Part shown: positions 25,640 to 34,266 of the stretch, piece by piece | Numbering within the stretch: the stretch's first letter is position 1 | Layout of the letters: each line of letters opens with the position of its first letter | Source: Shewanella kaireitica | GTDB taxonomy: Bacteria; Pseudomonadota; Gammaproteobacteria; Enterobacterales; Shewanellaceae | NCBI RefSeq assembly: GCF_023284045.1 | Contig: NZ_JAKIKQ010000026.1 | Coordinates: 1 to 50,673 of the forward strand | DNA length: 50,673 nucleotides | Direction: 5' to 3' | Notes under the pieces: generated by a model | The model's database searches: none | What the model was told of the DNA's origin: nothing | What the model saw: the letters and a program-made list of their open reading frames with translations, nothing else | Program-made: the position numbers and the translations under genes

Positions 25640-25981
25640 ATGAAAGGATTATTCAAGAAAACAGCGACTTTTAGAGCTGCTGCTACTCTTGCTGTCGTGA
25701 CTGCAGCTTTAGGATCGATTAGCTTAACATCTCAATCAACAGAAACGGCCTCTAGCGCTGCTTGCGTCTGCGATACAGCAACCAGCAGTTATAATCCAGG
25801 TCTACCTGCAAGCCACCCAAGTAACCGCTGCGCTTCTCAGTCACACGACTTGAGTTGGAAGAGCTGGTTAACAGGTAAAAGCCAAACTAATCAGTTACAT
25901 TTTATCGATCTTTTTGAGCTGTTATATGGCCATCAAAGTTCGCCAATCACTAGCGATAATTCTCCGATGAAGGGTGAATAA
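25640..25981 (+). CDS. hypothetical protein, 113 aa, with N-terminal signal-like segment
   Basis: I do not recognise a family. The first 30 residues (MKGLFKKTATFRAAATLAVV and on) have a positive start and a hydrophobic stretch resembling a Sec signal. The rest is Ser-rich with CVC and one further Cys (C at about 62), so it may be periplasmic with a disulphide. The coding call rests on a strong AGGAGG, a good -10 element and an intact frame. It is 8 bp upstream of a DUF2970 gene, with which it probably forms an operon. It may be limited to Shewanella and relatives; a search would tell. Confidence 0.6.
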   Translation: MKGLFKKTATFRAAATLAVVTAALGSISLTSQSTETASSAACVCDTATSSYNPGLPASHPSNRCASQSHDLSWKSWLTGKSQTNQLHFIDLFELLYGHQSSPITSDNSPMKGE

Positions 25982-25989
25982 CAACTCTT

Positions 25990-26175
25990 ATGCTATATCG
26001 ATGGTGGCAAGTACTCTTAAGTACCTTAGCTGCCTTTATTGGTGTGCAAACAGAGCAAAATCGGCTTAGAGACTTTCAAACTTCTTCTCCAATCCCCTAC
26101 ATAGTGATGGGTATTTTGCTCGCCGTGCTATTTGTATTAGGACTCATTTTTATTGTTAATCAGGTGCTCGCCTAG
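25990..26175 (+). CDS. DUF2970 family small membrane protein
   Basis: This 61-aa protein matches DUF2970: WWQVLLSTLAAFIGVQTEQNRLRDF followed by a C-terminal hydrophobic helix (YIVMGILLAVLFVLGLIFIV as locator) that should span the inner membrane. The soluble part is the conserved AAFxGVQxxxNRxRDF region. Function is unknown. It follows the 113-aa gene by 8 bp. It is convergent with dam. Its stop lies at the start of a short inverted repeat. Confidence 0.8.
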   Translation: MLYRWWQVLLSTLAAFIGVQTEQNRLRDFQTSSPIPYIVMGILLAVLFVLGLIFIVNQVLA

Positions 26176-26195
26176 GCATTAACAATTAATGCCTA
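26173..26195. terminator. inverted repeat between DUF2970 gene and dam
   Basis: TAGGCATTAA (26173-26182) and TTAATGCCTA (26186-26195) form a perfect 10-bp stem with a 3-nt loop. The first TAG is the DUF2970 stop. No U tract is present, so termination would be weak or Rho-dependent. Confidence 0.5.
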
Positions 26196-26207
26196 ACAAC
26201 TTTGAAA

Positions 26208-27047
26208 TCAGTCGTTTTCGCTATGATATGAATCATCATATAGCGCCATCAATTCATCTACTTTCTTGCGGCCACTGCCTTTTTGGCTAATATTGCGCTG
26301 CACTTGAATCGACCCAAATGTTGCACCATGATACAACTCTCTAGTTAGAGGGATGTCATGGTTACTGATCAATACAGGAATACCACGCTCAATCGCTGTA
26401 TGACGTGATTTTCTTGCCAATAGAGCCTGGTCATCCAACGAGAAACCAGCACCTACATAAGTGGTAAAACTCGCAGTTGATGACAATGGCGCGTAAGGCG
26501 GATCACAATAAACCACATCCCCCTCTTTGGTCATATCGATTGCCTGTTCGTAACCAATACAACGAAATTCAGCCCGCTGCGCCTTTTCCGAAAATGCACG
26601 GATCTCATTTTCAGGAAAATAAGGTTTTTTATAGGAGCCAAAAGGTACGTTAAAGCCACCTTTACGGTTATAACGGCACAAGCCATTAAAACCATGACGG
26701 TTCATATAGAGGAAAAACACCGAGCGCTTAAAGGGATCTTTAGTCTCATTAAAGCTGCTACGAACTTTATAGTAAGCGTCTTTTTGATTCATCTCAGGGA
26801 CGAACAGTGCTTTAGCGGCTTTGATGTACTTTTCAGGCTCTGACTGCACTATCTTATACAGGTTAATAAGGTCTTGATTTATATCGCACAACAGATAACG
26901 ATCAAAGTCAGTATTAAGAAAAACAGAACCTGCGCCCACGAATGGTTCAACGAGTCTATCGCCTTGAGGAAGGTGCTCTTTCAGAGCTTCAATCAGTTTA
27001 AATTTTCCGCCAGCCCACTTTAAGAAGGCCCTTTGTTTTTTAATCAT
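26208..27047 (-). CDS. dam: DNA adenine methylase (GATC)
   Basis: Dam methylates adenine N6 in GATC and directs mismatch repair and replication control. It is a D12-class enzyme: SAM-binding motif KWAGGKFKLIEALKEHLP at residues 10-27, VEPFVGAGSVFLN near 33, and catalytic DPPY at 182-185. Its 279-aa length matches known Dam proteins. It follows damX with a 52-bp gap on the same strand, as in the aroKB-damX-dam clusters of Enterobacteria. The target is inferred from family and context. Confidence 0.95.
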   Translation of the reverse strand: MIKKQRAFLKWAGGKFKLIEALKEHLPQGDRLVEPFVGAGSVFLNTDFDRYLLCDINQDLINLYKIVQSEPEKYIKAAKALFVPEMNQKDAYYKVRSSFNETKDPFKRSVFFLYMNRHGFNGLCRYNRKGGFNVPFGSYKKPYFPENEIRAFSEKAQRAEFRCIGYEQAIDMTKEGDVVYCDPPYAPLSSTASFTTYVGAGFSLDDQALLARKSRHTAIERGIPVLISNHDIPLTRELYHGATFGSIQVQRNISQKGSGRKKVDELMALYDDSYHSEND

Positions 27048-27099
27048 TTAAATTGATTGGATACTAAGAAAAAGAGAGCTGATGATTGTACTCTGTTTA

Positions 27100-28524
27100 T
27101 TAATTAATTTCACGAGTTGGAACACTATCTTGTAACTCATATTCGCTAAGATCTTGCCACTTTCGAATCCAAGGGGCTGAAATGCTGCCATTCGCTGTTA
27201 ATTTCAACGATTGCTCTCTCGCTTGATTGACTGTGGCAAATTCACCTAATAATACAACCCAACGGCTCTTATATCTTGCAACCTTAACCCCATCCTGTCG
27301 CGCTATTTTCTCTAACGTTCTCGCTAAAGAGTCTAGACGCTTAACGCTCGCAAGCTGTAAGGTATAACCTTGAGTGGGCTTTTGCTGCACGTTAATGCTA
27401 GCAGTAATATCTTTAGGCTGGTTCGGTGGCGTTGGCGTTTCAATTTCTTTGATTGAGAAAGTCTCGATAGTTTGATTTGCCGCAGGCTCAACCATCTCCG
27501 CGGTAACATCTTCCGAATCAACTATTGGCTCATCGACGGCGAGCACTTTTGAATCACGAGGTTTGTCGGTCAGTTGAGTTTCTAGCTCGCTGACGAAAGT
27601 TTTATCATTCTCGACTTTACCTTCAATCGGACGAGGTTTTTCTAGCGCCATAAAATAGTCAGCTAACAATCGCTTGCCATAATCGGCCAAGAAAGGCGAA
27701 GTCAAAACCGGGGCACCTGCAAACACGACCTTTGTTGACTGCTCAACCTCCTGCTCACCCCCAGCAAAAAACCAAATAAGAAAAATGACCACCAATGCAA
27801 GACCTAGAGCCGCAATCAGTGGTTGTTTGAATTTAGATGGAGCCGTCGAGTTTTCAGCCTCTCCGTTTAACGCAAGTTCAAGCAGTTCAACAACTTCTTT
27901 CGGGGTACCACTTTGCATCTCTAATCTATTTTTAACGATATCCCTGGGGGTAAATGGCTGGGCATCGCTACGGCTCAATAACGTATAGTAGAGACCCTCT
28001 CTTTCAACACTATCGATTGGCTCAATATCTAAAGGCAGTAACAGTTGCCTTTGATCCACAGGAAGTTGTTGTAACACATCATTGAGGAACTCAACTGGAG
28101 CAGTCATCGTTATATTGACGGTCTTGCCAGCAAAAGACATCTGACTCAACACAATACATTCAGCCCAGATCTCCAACGGTATATAGTGCGCATCATCCAA
28201 TACGATACAACTAGCAGATGGTAATGCAGAGCTCGCCCTCAGCATTGTTTCAGGCAAAGGTAACTCATCGTCAAATACCGGATCGGCTAATAATTGCACT
28301 AGTATCTTTCGACGAATTTCAGCACTGTCGCAATATTTGGGGCAAATAACGAGGGCGGAGCTAAATTCTTCTAACTCAGTTAATAACGCAGTAACAAGCG
28401 TGGTTTTACCAGCCCCCTCTTCACCCGTTAATACGATGAGCTGCTGACCATAGAGACTAATATGCTGTAAGCGGTTTAAAAGAGCTTCTTGGCTAGGCAG
28501 TAATGTAGAACCCGTTAAAGACAT
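27100..28524 (-). CDS. damX: DamX, SPOR-domain divisome protein with AAA ATPase region
   Basis: DamX is an inner-membrane divisome protein whose SPOR domain binds denuded septal glycan. Domain order is unusual next to E. coli but common in this group: an N-terminal AAA/ExeA-like ATPase with Walker A TGEEGAGKTTLV (residues 33-44) and a LDDAHY Walker B near 109, a single membrane helix at about 236-256, an acidic linker, and a C-terminal SPOR domain (about 390-465, with YTLQLASVKRLDSLARTLEK as locator). It is 149 bp downstream of aroB and upstream of dam on the same strand. Confidence 0.92.
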   Translation of the reverse strand: MSLTGSTLLPSQEALLNRLQHISLYGQQLIVLTGEEGAGKTTLVTALLTELEEFSSALVICPKYCDSAEIRRKILVQLLADPVFDDELPLPETMLRASSALPSASCIVLDDAHYIPLEIWAECIVLSQMSFAGKTVNITMTAPVEFLNDVLQQLPVDQRQLLLPLDIEPIDSVEREGLYYTLLSRSDAQPFTPRDIVKNRLEMQSGTPKEVVELLELALNGEAENSTAPSKFKQPLIAALGLALVVIFLIWFFAGGEQEVEQSTKVVFAGAPVLTSPFLADYGKRLLADYFMALEKPRPIEGKVENDKTFVSELETQLTDKPRDSKVLAVDEPIVDSEDVTAEMVEPAANQTIETFSIKEIETPTPPNQPKDITASINVQQKPTQGYTLQLASVKRLDSLARTLEKIARQDGVKVARYKSRWVVLLGEFATVNQAREQSLKLTANGSISAPWIRKWQDLSEYELQDSVPTREIN

Positions 28525-28672
28525 TTAAGCTAATACTCCCACACTAGAATGCACAGAGCATGGTTGATAATGACACAGCAGGAATTGCCTATGTTGAATA
28601 AACATAGGGTCTTTAGCCATTAAAGAATTTGTAAAACTGAATGTAGATTTCACCGAATACCTGCAGCATAGT

Positions 28673-29752
28673 TTATGCGCAGTCGATAATCTCTTGAAGT
28701 TGCTCATCAGTCACATTACTGTAGATCCCCGCCTGGCCTAAACCTTCGGGTAATACTAAGCGTAACTGTCCTTTAAGCACTTTTTTATCGCGACGCATAT
28801 GTTTAATGAACTGTTCAAAATTCATCGTTTCGGGTGCTGAAGTTGGTAGGTCGAATGCAGCGAATAATGCTTTAATACGACAAACAATTGACTCTTCAAC
28901 GAGCCCAAGCTTGTTTGAGGTAATTGCAGCAAGGACTGTGCCAGCAGAAACAGCTTCGCCATGCAACCACACACCATAGCCCATTTCAGCTTCTATGGCA
29001 TGCCCAAAAGTATGCCCCAGATTGAGCAGTGCTCTTACCGCTTGCTCTGTTTCATCCTTCTCGACGACATCGGCTTTAATTTCACAACAACGACCAATAG
29101 CATATTCCAGTGCTTGAGTATCAAGTGCCGTCAATGCTTCAACATTGTCTTCCAGCCAGCTGAAGAACTCTGCATCCCACATAATGCCGTATTTGATCAC
29201 TTCAGCCATACCAGCAGCAAACTCTCTTTTAGGCAAAGTGCTTAAACAATCAGTATCTATCAGAACATATTTCGGTTGATAAAATGCACCGATCATATTC
29301 TTACCCAGAGGGTGATTAACTGCTGTTTTGCCACCGACAGAAGAGTCAACTTGTGAAAGTAAGGTGGTTGGGAACTGAATAAAATCAATACCACGTTGAT
29401 AACTCGCTGCAGCGAAGCCGGTCATGTCACCAATAACACCGCCGCCCAACGCAATCAGTACCGTGTCGCGGCCCAAATTTTGTTGCAGCAAAGAGGTGAA
29501 AATTGAATCCATCTGGCTCAGCGTTTTGTATTGCTCGCCATCAGGTAAAATCACGGGAGTCACGCAGCTGAAATCGGACAGCATGGCTTGTACTTTTTCA
29601 AGATACAGTGGCGCTATCGTTTCATTAGTGACAATGAGGATATTCTTATTTTTAAGATAGCGAGCCAGAGGCTCGCCATTACTTAACAATTTCTGGCCAA
29701 TTACGATTGGGTAACTACGTTCACCGAGTTCAACCAGAACTTGTTTAGTCAT
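28673..29752 (-). CDS. aroB: 3-dehydroquinate synthase
   Basis: AroB converts DAHP to 3-dehydroquinate, the second step of the shikimate pathway, using NAD and a divalent metal. Visible hallmarks are the NAD-binding stretch LPDGEQYKTLSQMD, the glycine-rich ALGGGVIGDMTGFAAASYQRG, and metal ligands in the NLGHTFGHAIE and HGEAV segments. Its 359 aa are normal. It lies 3 bp after aroK, so both are from one transcript, as in E. coli aroKB. The aroK product acts three steps later in the same pathway. Confidence 0.97.
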   Translation of the reverse strand: MTKQVLVELGERSYPIVIGQKLLSNGEPLARYLKNKNILIVTNETIAPLYLEKVQAMLSDFSCVTPVILPDGEQYKTLSQMDSIFTSLLQQNLGRDTVLIALGGGVIGDMTGFAAASYQRGIDFIQFPTTLLSQVDSSVGGKTAVNHPLGKNMIGAFYQPKYVLIDTDCLSTLPKREFAAGMAEVIKYGIMWDAEFFSWLEDNVEALTALDTQALEYAIGRCCEIKADVVEKDETEQAVRALLNLGHTFGHAIEAEMGYGVWLHGEAVSAGTVLAAITSNKLGLVEESIVCRIKALFAAFDLPTSAPETMNFEQFIKHMRRDKKVLKGQLRLVLPEGLGQAGIYSNVTDEQLQEIIDCA

Positions 29753-29755
29753 ATC

Positions 29756-30271
29756 TTAAAAACCTAATTGCTCAATTATTTGGTTTGCAACAACTTTTGC
29801 GCTTTGCTCATCGGTTTTAACGATAACATCAGCGATCTCTTCATAAAGAGGATTGCGAACCTCTGCTAGGTTTTCTAGCACTTCTCTTGGGTCATCGACT
29901 TGAAGTAGTGGACGTCGCTTATCTCTTTGCGTACGTGCTACTTGCTTATCAATTGTGGTCTCTAGGTAGACTACAATCCCACGAGCAGAAAGGTTATTAC
30001 GGATCTCTTTGCTCTGAATTGAACCACCACCCGTTGCTAACACGATACCTTGCTTTTCGGTTAAATCAGCAACAACTTGTGTCTCGCGAACGCGGAAACC
30101 CTCTTCGCCTTCGACATCAAAAACCCACGCAATGTCAGCGCCTGTACGGCTTTCAATTTCTTGATCTGAATCGTGGAACTCTAAGTGCAGCATCTGCGCC
30201 AGATGACGGCCTATAGTGCTTTTACCAGCCCCCATAGGGCCTACTAGGAAAATATTACGTTTTTCGGCCAT
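29756..30271 (-). CDS. aroK: shikimate kinase I
   Basis: AroK phosphorylates shikimate at O3 with ATP. It is a P-loop kinase: Walker A VGPMGAGKSTIGRHLA (residues 10-25), shikimate-binding FHDSDQEIE (32-40) and R-containing loops, GGGS near 80, and the lid region RDKRRPLLQ near 117. Its length of 171 aa is normal. It starts 215 bp after pilQ ends. A hairpin at 30,445 lies between, so aroKB has its own promoter in 30,272-30,444. Confidence 0.97.
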   Translation of the reverse strand: MAEKRNIFLVGPMGAGKSTIGRHLAQMLHLEFHDSDQEIESRTGADIAWVFDVEGEEGFRVRETQVVADLTEKQGIVLATGGGSIQSKEIRNNLSARGIVVYLETTIDKQVARTQRDKRRPLLQVDDPREVLENLAEVRNPLYEEIADVIVKTDEQSAKVVANQIIEQLGF

Positions 30272-30444
30272 TGGTATATATGTCTGAATCTTATTTGAAG
30301 TTTGCCTACGCCAACTCGAAAACGATGAGTTGACCTTAAATGTTACCTTGCTCTATTGAGACTTGACCGCTGATTATCTCAGCTAACCGCTATTGATGGC
30401 AAGCGAAGTAGCACATTTCTATCAAAAATCTATTTCACATTGCC

Positions 30445-30471
30445 AAAAGCCAGCGCTAAGCACTGGCTTTT
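30445..30471 (-). terminator. terminator of the pilMNOPQ operon
   Basis: AAAAGCCAG (30445-30453) and CTGGCTTTT (30463-30471) make a 9-bp stem. On the minus strand it is followed by a T run. It lies 16 bp past the pilQ stop, before aroK. Confidence 0.8.
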
Positions 30472-30486
30472 ATTTACTTATTACGG

Positions 30487-32562
30487 TTAAAGTGCTTCGG
30501 AAACAATTTTAGGAGTGACAAAGATAAGCAGCTCTTGTCGCTCATTCTTATCTGATGTACTTCTAAACATAAATCCAAGGTAGGGAATATCACCTAAAAG
30601 CGGAACTTTACTTACACGACTAATTAATTGCTGTTGGTAAATACCACCCAATACGATAGTTTCACCATGATCCACCAACACTTGAGTACCAATACGTTGA
30701 GTATCAATAGAGACTGCCTCACCCGTTGGCGTAGCCACCACTTTACCTTGTGAATCTTGAGTGATCTCTAAATCTAGAATGACCCGGTTATCTGGCGTTA
30801 TTTGTGGCGTCACTCGCAGTGATAATACCGCTTTCTTAAATGTTACAGTCGTAGCGCCACTTGAGCTGGCTTCGACATAAGGGATCTCTACACCCTGTTC
30901 AATATAAGCCGCTTTTTGATTTGAGGTCATAATACGCGGGCTAGCAATAATCTCACCTTTGTTTTCTTGCTCAAGCGCACTTAATTCAAGATCAAGCACA
31001 GTGCCATCGGCAAGCTTAGCAACAGAAAAAGCAATACTCGTTGCATTAACGGGCGCTGCTGGCAGGTTAACGTTTAGCCTATCGTTAAGACTCGGTAAAA
31101 TACCAGCCGCAATATCATTTGCGCCTTCTAAACTACCTGACGTACCTTTGGTTCCTTGCTGGTCTGTTACCCCCCAGCGTACACCGAGGTCTTCCGCTAC
31201 GTCGTCTTTCACTGTGACCATACGCGCTTCAATCAGTACCTGCTTAATCGGAATGTCTAGCACTTCGATTAATCGATAGATGCTTTCCAGTGTTTCTTCA
31301 GTATCTTTGACTAACAAAGTATTGGTACGCTCGTCGACAGCTACACTGCCGCGATTCGATAATAAACTAGAATCCTCACCCTTTAGCAGAATGGCAATAT
31401 CGGCCGCTTTCGCATAATTAATCTGCAAATATTCAGAGTAAAGCGGTGCAAGCTCTTTCACTTCCTGCCGATTTTTAAGCTCTTGGCTCTCTCTTATGGC
31501 AATCTCTTCACTTGGAGCAATCATCAAGATGTTACCCTCAATGCGCTTATCTAAACCTTTAGTTTGTAATATAAGATCAAGCGCTTGATCCCAAGGCACA
31601 TCGTCGAGCCTTAAGGTAATGTCGCCTTCAACAGTATCACTAACAACCAAGTTGAAATTGTTGTAGTCAGCAATGATCTGCAATACCGTTCTGACTGCCA
31701 TATTTTGAAAATTCAGTGACAGTGAACGGCCATCATAGGTCTTCTCTTCTTTGGCAATATCAAGACGTTCAGCCTTTTCCATGCTCAAGATAAAAACACG
31801 ACCATCTTGTTGATAGTCATATTCGTAACTGCCTTCAATATCGATAAGAAAACGACTGGTAAGATCTTCTTTAAACGTTTCAAAGCTATTAACTGGAGTA
31901 GCAAAGTCATGTACATCCATGACGTAAAGCAGGTCAGAACGAATATCAGTATTATACAATTTAAGCTCAAGTTTAGAGCCTACCTGCTCTACGTTTGCAG
32001 CCACAGTGCTATTGTCTAATTTAACTAACAACTGACCACCACCATTCGCAGTGCGCTTAAAATCAATACTTTCAATGCCATTTACAAACGGATTATTGCC
32101 ACCAGCATTACTATTAATGACTTCGTCATTGATAGTCAGTCGATATGTATTGCCAACAATCCGGCCTTGATAGGCCTTAACGTCTTCTAAACCTACAAAT
32201 ACTTGAAGACTGGCACCACTTTGCACTGTACTGACAGTTTCAACACCAACCGTTTCAATCGGCAATGTTTGTTTTTCTAGCCCTGAAATACTATCCGTAA
32301 ACCCCAAAATGATCTGTGCCGGATCGGCATTCAAGTCTATTTCAGGTTCTTCAATCGGCTGTTCAAACACCAACTGCAACTCTAGCTGATGATCAACTAC
32401 CGCATGATATTTAACATCGATAAGCTTATTGGCTGCATTAGCAAGCGGAGCCATCCCTAATAGGAGCGCAAGGCTAAAAGTCACCTTCAAAAAAGACGCG
32501 GCCATGTTGCAGGCGCGGTGCGTGATAGACAATCTCATGATTCCCTCTGTCATCCTTATCAT
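30487..32562 (-). CDS. pilQ: PilQ, type IV pilus secretin
   Basis: PilQ forms the outer-membrane ring through which type IV pili pass. The 691-aa protein has a signal sequence ending near LANA, AMIN domains in the N-terminal third, N0/N1 (STN and secretin-N) domains around 290-470, and the C-terminal secretin domain with VPLLGDIPYLGFMF near residue 660. The coordinate start overlaps pilP by 4 nt (ATGA) like the other genes of the operon. However, GAGGG before an internal ATG at 32,538 is a better ribosome binding site and gives MRLSITHRACN, so the true start may be there. It is the last gene of pilMNOPQ. Confidence 0.95.
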   Translation of the reverse strand: MIRMTEGIMRLSITHRACNMAASFLKVTFSLALLLGMAPLANAANKLIDVKYHAVVDHQLELQLVFEQPIEEPEIDLNADPAQIILGFTDSISGLEKQTLPIETVGVETVSTVQSGASLQVFVGLEDVKAYQGRIVGNTYRLTINDEVINSNAGGNNPFVNGIESIDFKRTANGGGQLLVKLDNSTVAANVEQVGSKLELKLYNTDIRSDLLYVMDVHDFATPVNSFETFKEDLTSRFLIDIEGSYEYDYQQDGRVFILSMEKAERLDIAKEEKTYDGRSLSLNFQNMAVRTVLQIIADYNNFNLVVSDTVEGDITLRLDDVPWDQALDLILQTKGLDKRIEGNILMIAPSEEIAIRESQELKNRQEVKELAPLYSEYLQINYAKAADIAILLKGEDSSLLSNRGSVAVDERTNTLLVKDTEETLESIYRLIEVLDIPIKQVLIEARMVTVKDDVAEDLGVRWGVTDQQGTKGTSGSLEGANDIAAGILPSLNDRLNVNLPAAPVNATSIAFSVAKLADGTVLDLELSALEQENKGEIIASPRIMTSNQKAAYIEQGVEIPYVEASSSGATTVTFKKAVLSLRVTPQITPDNRVILDLEITQDSQGKVVATPTGEAVSIDTQRIGTQVLVDHGETIVLGGIYQQQLISRVSKVPLLGDIPYLGFMFRSTSDKNERQELLIFVTPKIVSEAL

Positions 32563-33077
32563 TCTCCTGTAAGTTCCATGCTGCTAGAGCGTTCTGTCCA
32601 GCAACCAGAACCATCTGGGATCAACTCTATAATTTCGATTGTTTGCGGCGTTACGTTGGCTATTTTCCCATGATAAAGCCCCACATATTGACCAGTTCCT
32701 AGGCGGTAAACACTGCCGTCACTCGTCTCTAGTAGGGCCCAAATAGTATCTGCTTCACTTAATGTTCCACGCATCTTTAAGTTATCTAGTGCATAGGTTT
32801 CTAAGCGGCCTTTTCGACGTTTTAAATCTGGCTGTAAACAATCCTTAGTGGTATCGATAACCTCTTCTGTCAATTCTCTTGACGGCGGCATGTAAGGGCT
32901 ACGCATAAGGTCTGCTTGGTAATCAAAGTGCTCAAATTTAGGTGTCGCTTTAAGTGGCTTGATATGTGCAACATGTTGCGCTTTCGTTGTGGTGACAAAT
33001 AGCTCAAGATCACTACGATCTCCGACACAACCAGTGAGCATGATAGCGAGCACAATGGCAGAATAAGATCTCATCAT
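32559..33077 (-). CDS. pilP: PilP, pilus assembly lipoprotein
   Basis: PilP is an inner-membrane lipoprotein that joins PilN/PilO to the secretin PilQ. The N-terminal signal has the lipobox LTGC near residue 17. The C-terminal beta-domain (from about 80) includes the conserved LDNLKMRGTL and GTGQYVGLYHGKI segments typical of PilP. Its 172 aa are normal. It overlaps pilO upstream and pilQ downstream by 4 nt each. Confidence 0.94.
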   Translation of the reverse strand: MMRSYSAIVLAIMLTGCVGDRSDLELFVTTTKAQHVAHIKPLKATPKFEHFDYQADLMRSPYMPPSRELTEEVIDTTKDCLQPDLKRRKGRLETYALDNLKMRGTLSEADTIWALLETSDGSVYRLGTGQYVGLYHGKIANVTPQTIEIIELIPDGSGCWTERSSSMELTGE

Positions 33078-33688
33078 TTTGATGCCCCCTTCTCTGCTGG
33101 CAGCTCCGCACCCTCTTTAAAACGGTAAGTCTTCGCAAGAATATCCATAGCGAGCCCGCCGCTGTCATCTCGATTAATCACGAAATCATGCAGACTTACA
33201 ATTCGAGGTAACTTTGCGACCCCGCTGACTAGATGTCCAAGTTGATGATAGTCACCACTTACAGCAATTTTTATCGGAAACTCGATGTAGAACTCTCTGA
33301 CTATTTCAGAATCCCAATCTAGGCTATTGATTTTAAGACCTGCATCAGTAGCTACAAATGTGATGTCGTCGAGTAAGCCTGGCATCTCATTTTGAGAAGG
33401 TAACATCTTTAACAGTTCAGCAAACTGTAATTCCATTACCGCCAGCTGCTCACGATACAATTTCAGGTTAGCAGCGAGTTGGTACTTTGACTTGAAGTCA
33501 CTCTTTAACTGTTGCTCTTTTTCCTGCTCAGCATTGAGCGCATCAATTGCATCAGAGACAAACAAAAAATAACTGCCAACAAAAACACAAACGGCAAGTA
33601 ATGCTGCAAACACCACTTTGACCAATTTTGGCCAAGCACCTATGTTTTCAAAATCGATATCGTTAAATTGACTCAGATCGAGATTCAT
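33074..33688 (-). CDS. pilO: PilO, pilus alignment-subcomplex protein
   Basis: PilO is an inner-membrane protein that dimerises with PilN in the alignment complex. It has one N-terminal helix (VVFAALLAVCVFVGSYFLFV, residues about 27-46), a coiled-coil stretch (AEQEKEQQLKSDFKSKYQLA, about 54-73) and a C-terminal ferredoxin-like domain. Its length of 204 aa is normal. It overlaps pilN and pilP by 4 nt, so translation of the five genes is coupled. Confidence 0.93.
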   Translation of the reverse strand: MNLDLSQFNDIDFENIGAWPKLVKVVFAALLAVCVFVGSYFLFVSDAIDALNAEQEKEQQLKSDFKSKYQLAANLKLYREQLAVMELQFAELLKMLPSQNEMPGLLDDITFVATDAGLKINSLDWDSEIVREFYIEFPIKIAVSGDYHQLGHLVSGVAKLPRIVSLHDFVINRDDSGGLAMDILAKTYRFKEGAELPAEKGASK

Positions 33689-34266
33689 TTACTCGCCCCT
33701 TTAACCGCGCCCAAATCTGCGCTGTCGCCATCGGTGATGGTGACCCTTAGCGTGAATCGTTGTAACTGCCTCAGCTCTTCGTTCTGCGCTACAATCGATT
33801 GCATATTAGGATCTTGTAGCCAATCAGATGTCTTAACTTTACGCATCATATTAGCGACATTATTATTTGATTCACTTCGGCCTTCTATCCACAACATACT
33901 GCCTTTCTTTTCAATACTGGAAAGATAGATCCCTGCAGGTACGATTCGTACCAATTCATCTAGAACATGTGTCGGCAGGTTTCTAGATTGCTGTAGCCCT
34001 AAAATAATCTCGGTACGGCGTTCAATATCTTTTTTGCGGGTTCTAATTTTGGTGATTTCTGCAATTTGCGCTTCAAGTAATTGAATTTCAGATTGTAAGT
34101 AGGCATTACGGCTCTTTTGATCATCAGAAACGACACCAATTGCCATTAGAGAGAGATAAACGACAAGACCTGAAACTAAGAAAACCAGCGCGAGTACACC
34201 GGTGTAGTCTCTTTTTTGTTTTTCGCGCGCTTCTTCGCGCCAAGGTAAGAGGTTTATGTTCGCCAT
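33685..34266 (-). CDS. pilN: PilN, pilus alignment-subcomplex protein
   Basis: PilN begins MANINLLPWREEAREKQKR, in which INLLPWR is the motif that binds cytoplasmic PilM. A membrane helix follows (about residues 22-45), then a coiled coil (SEIQLLEAQIAEITKIRTRK as locator) and a periplasmic ferredoxin-like domain. Its length of 193 aa is normal. It starts 13 bases inside the end of pilM, and ends overlapping pilO by 4 nt. Confidence 0.95.
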   Translation of the reverse strand: MANINLLPWREEAREKQKRDYTGVLALVFLVSGLVVYLSLMAIGVVSDDQKSRNAYLQSEIQLLEAQIAEITKIRTRKKDIERRTEIILGLQQSRNLPTHVLDELVRIVPAGIYLSSIEKKGSMLWIEGRSESNNNVANMMRKVKTSDWLQDPNMQSIVAQNEELRQLQRFTLRVTITDGDSADLGAVKGASK

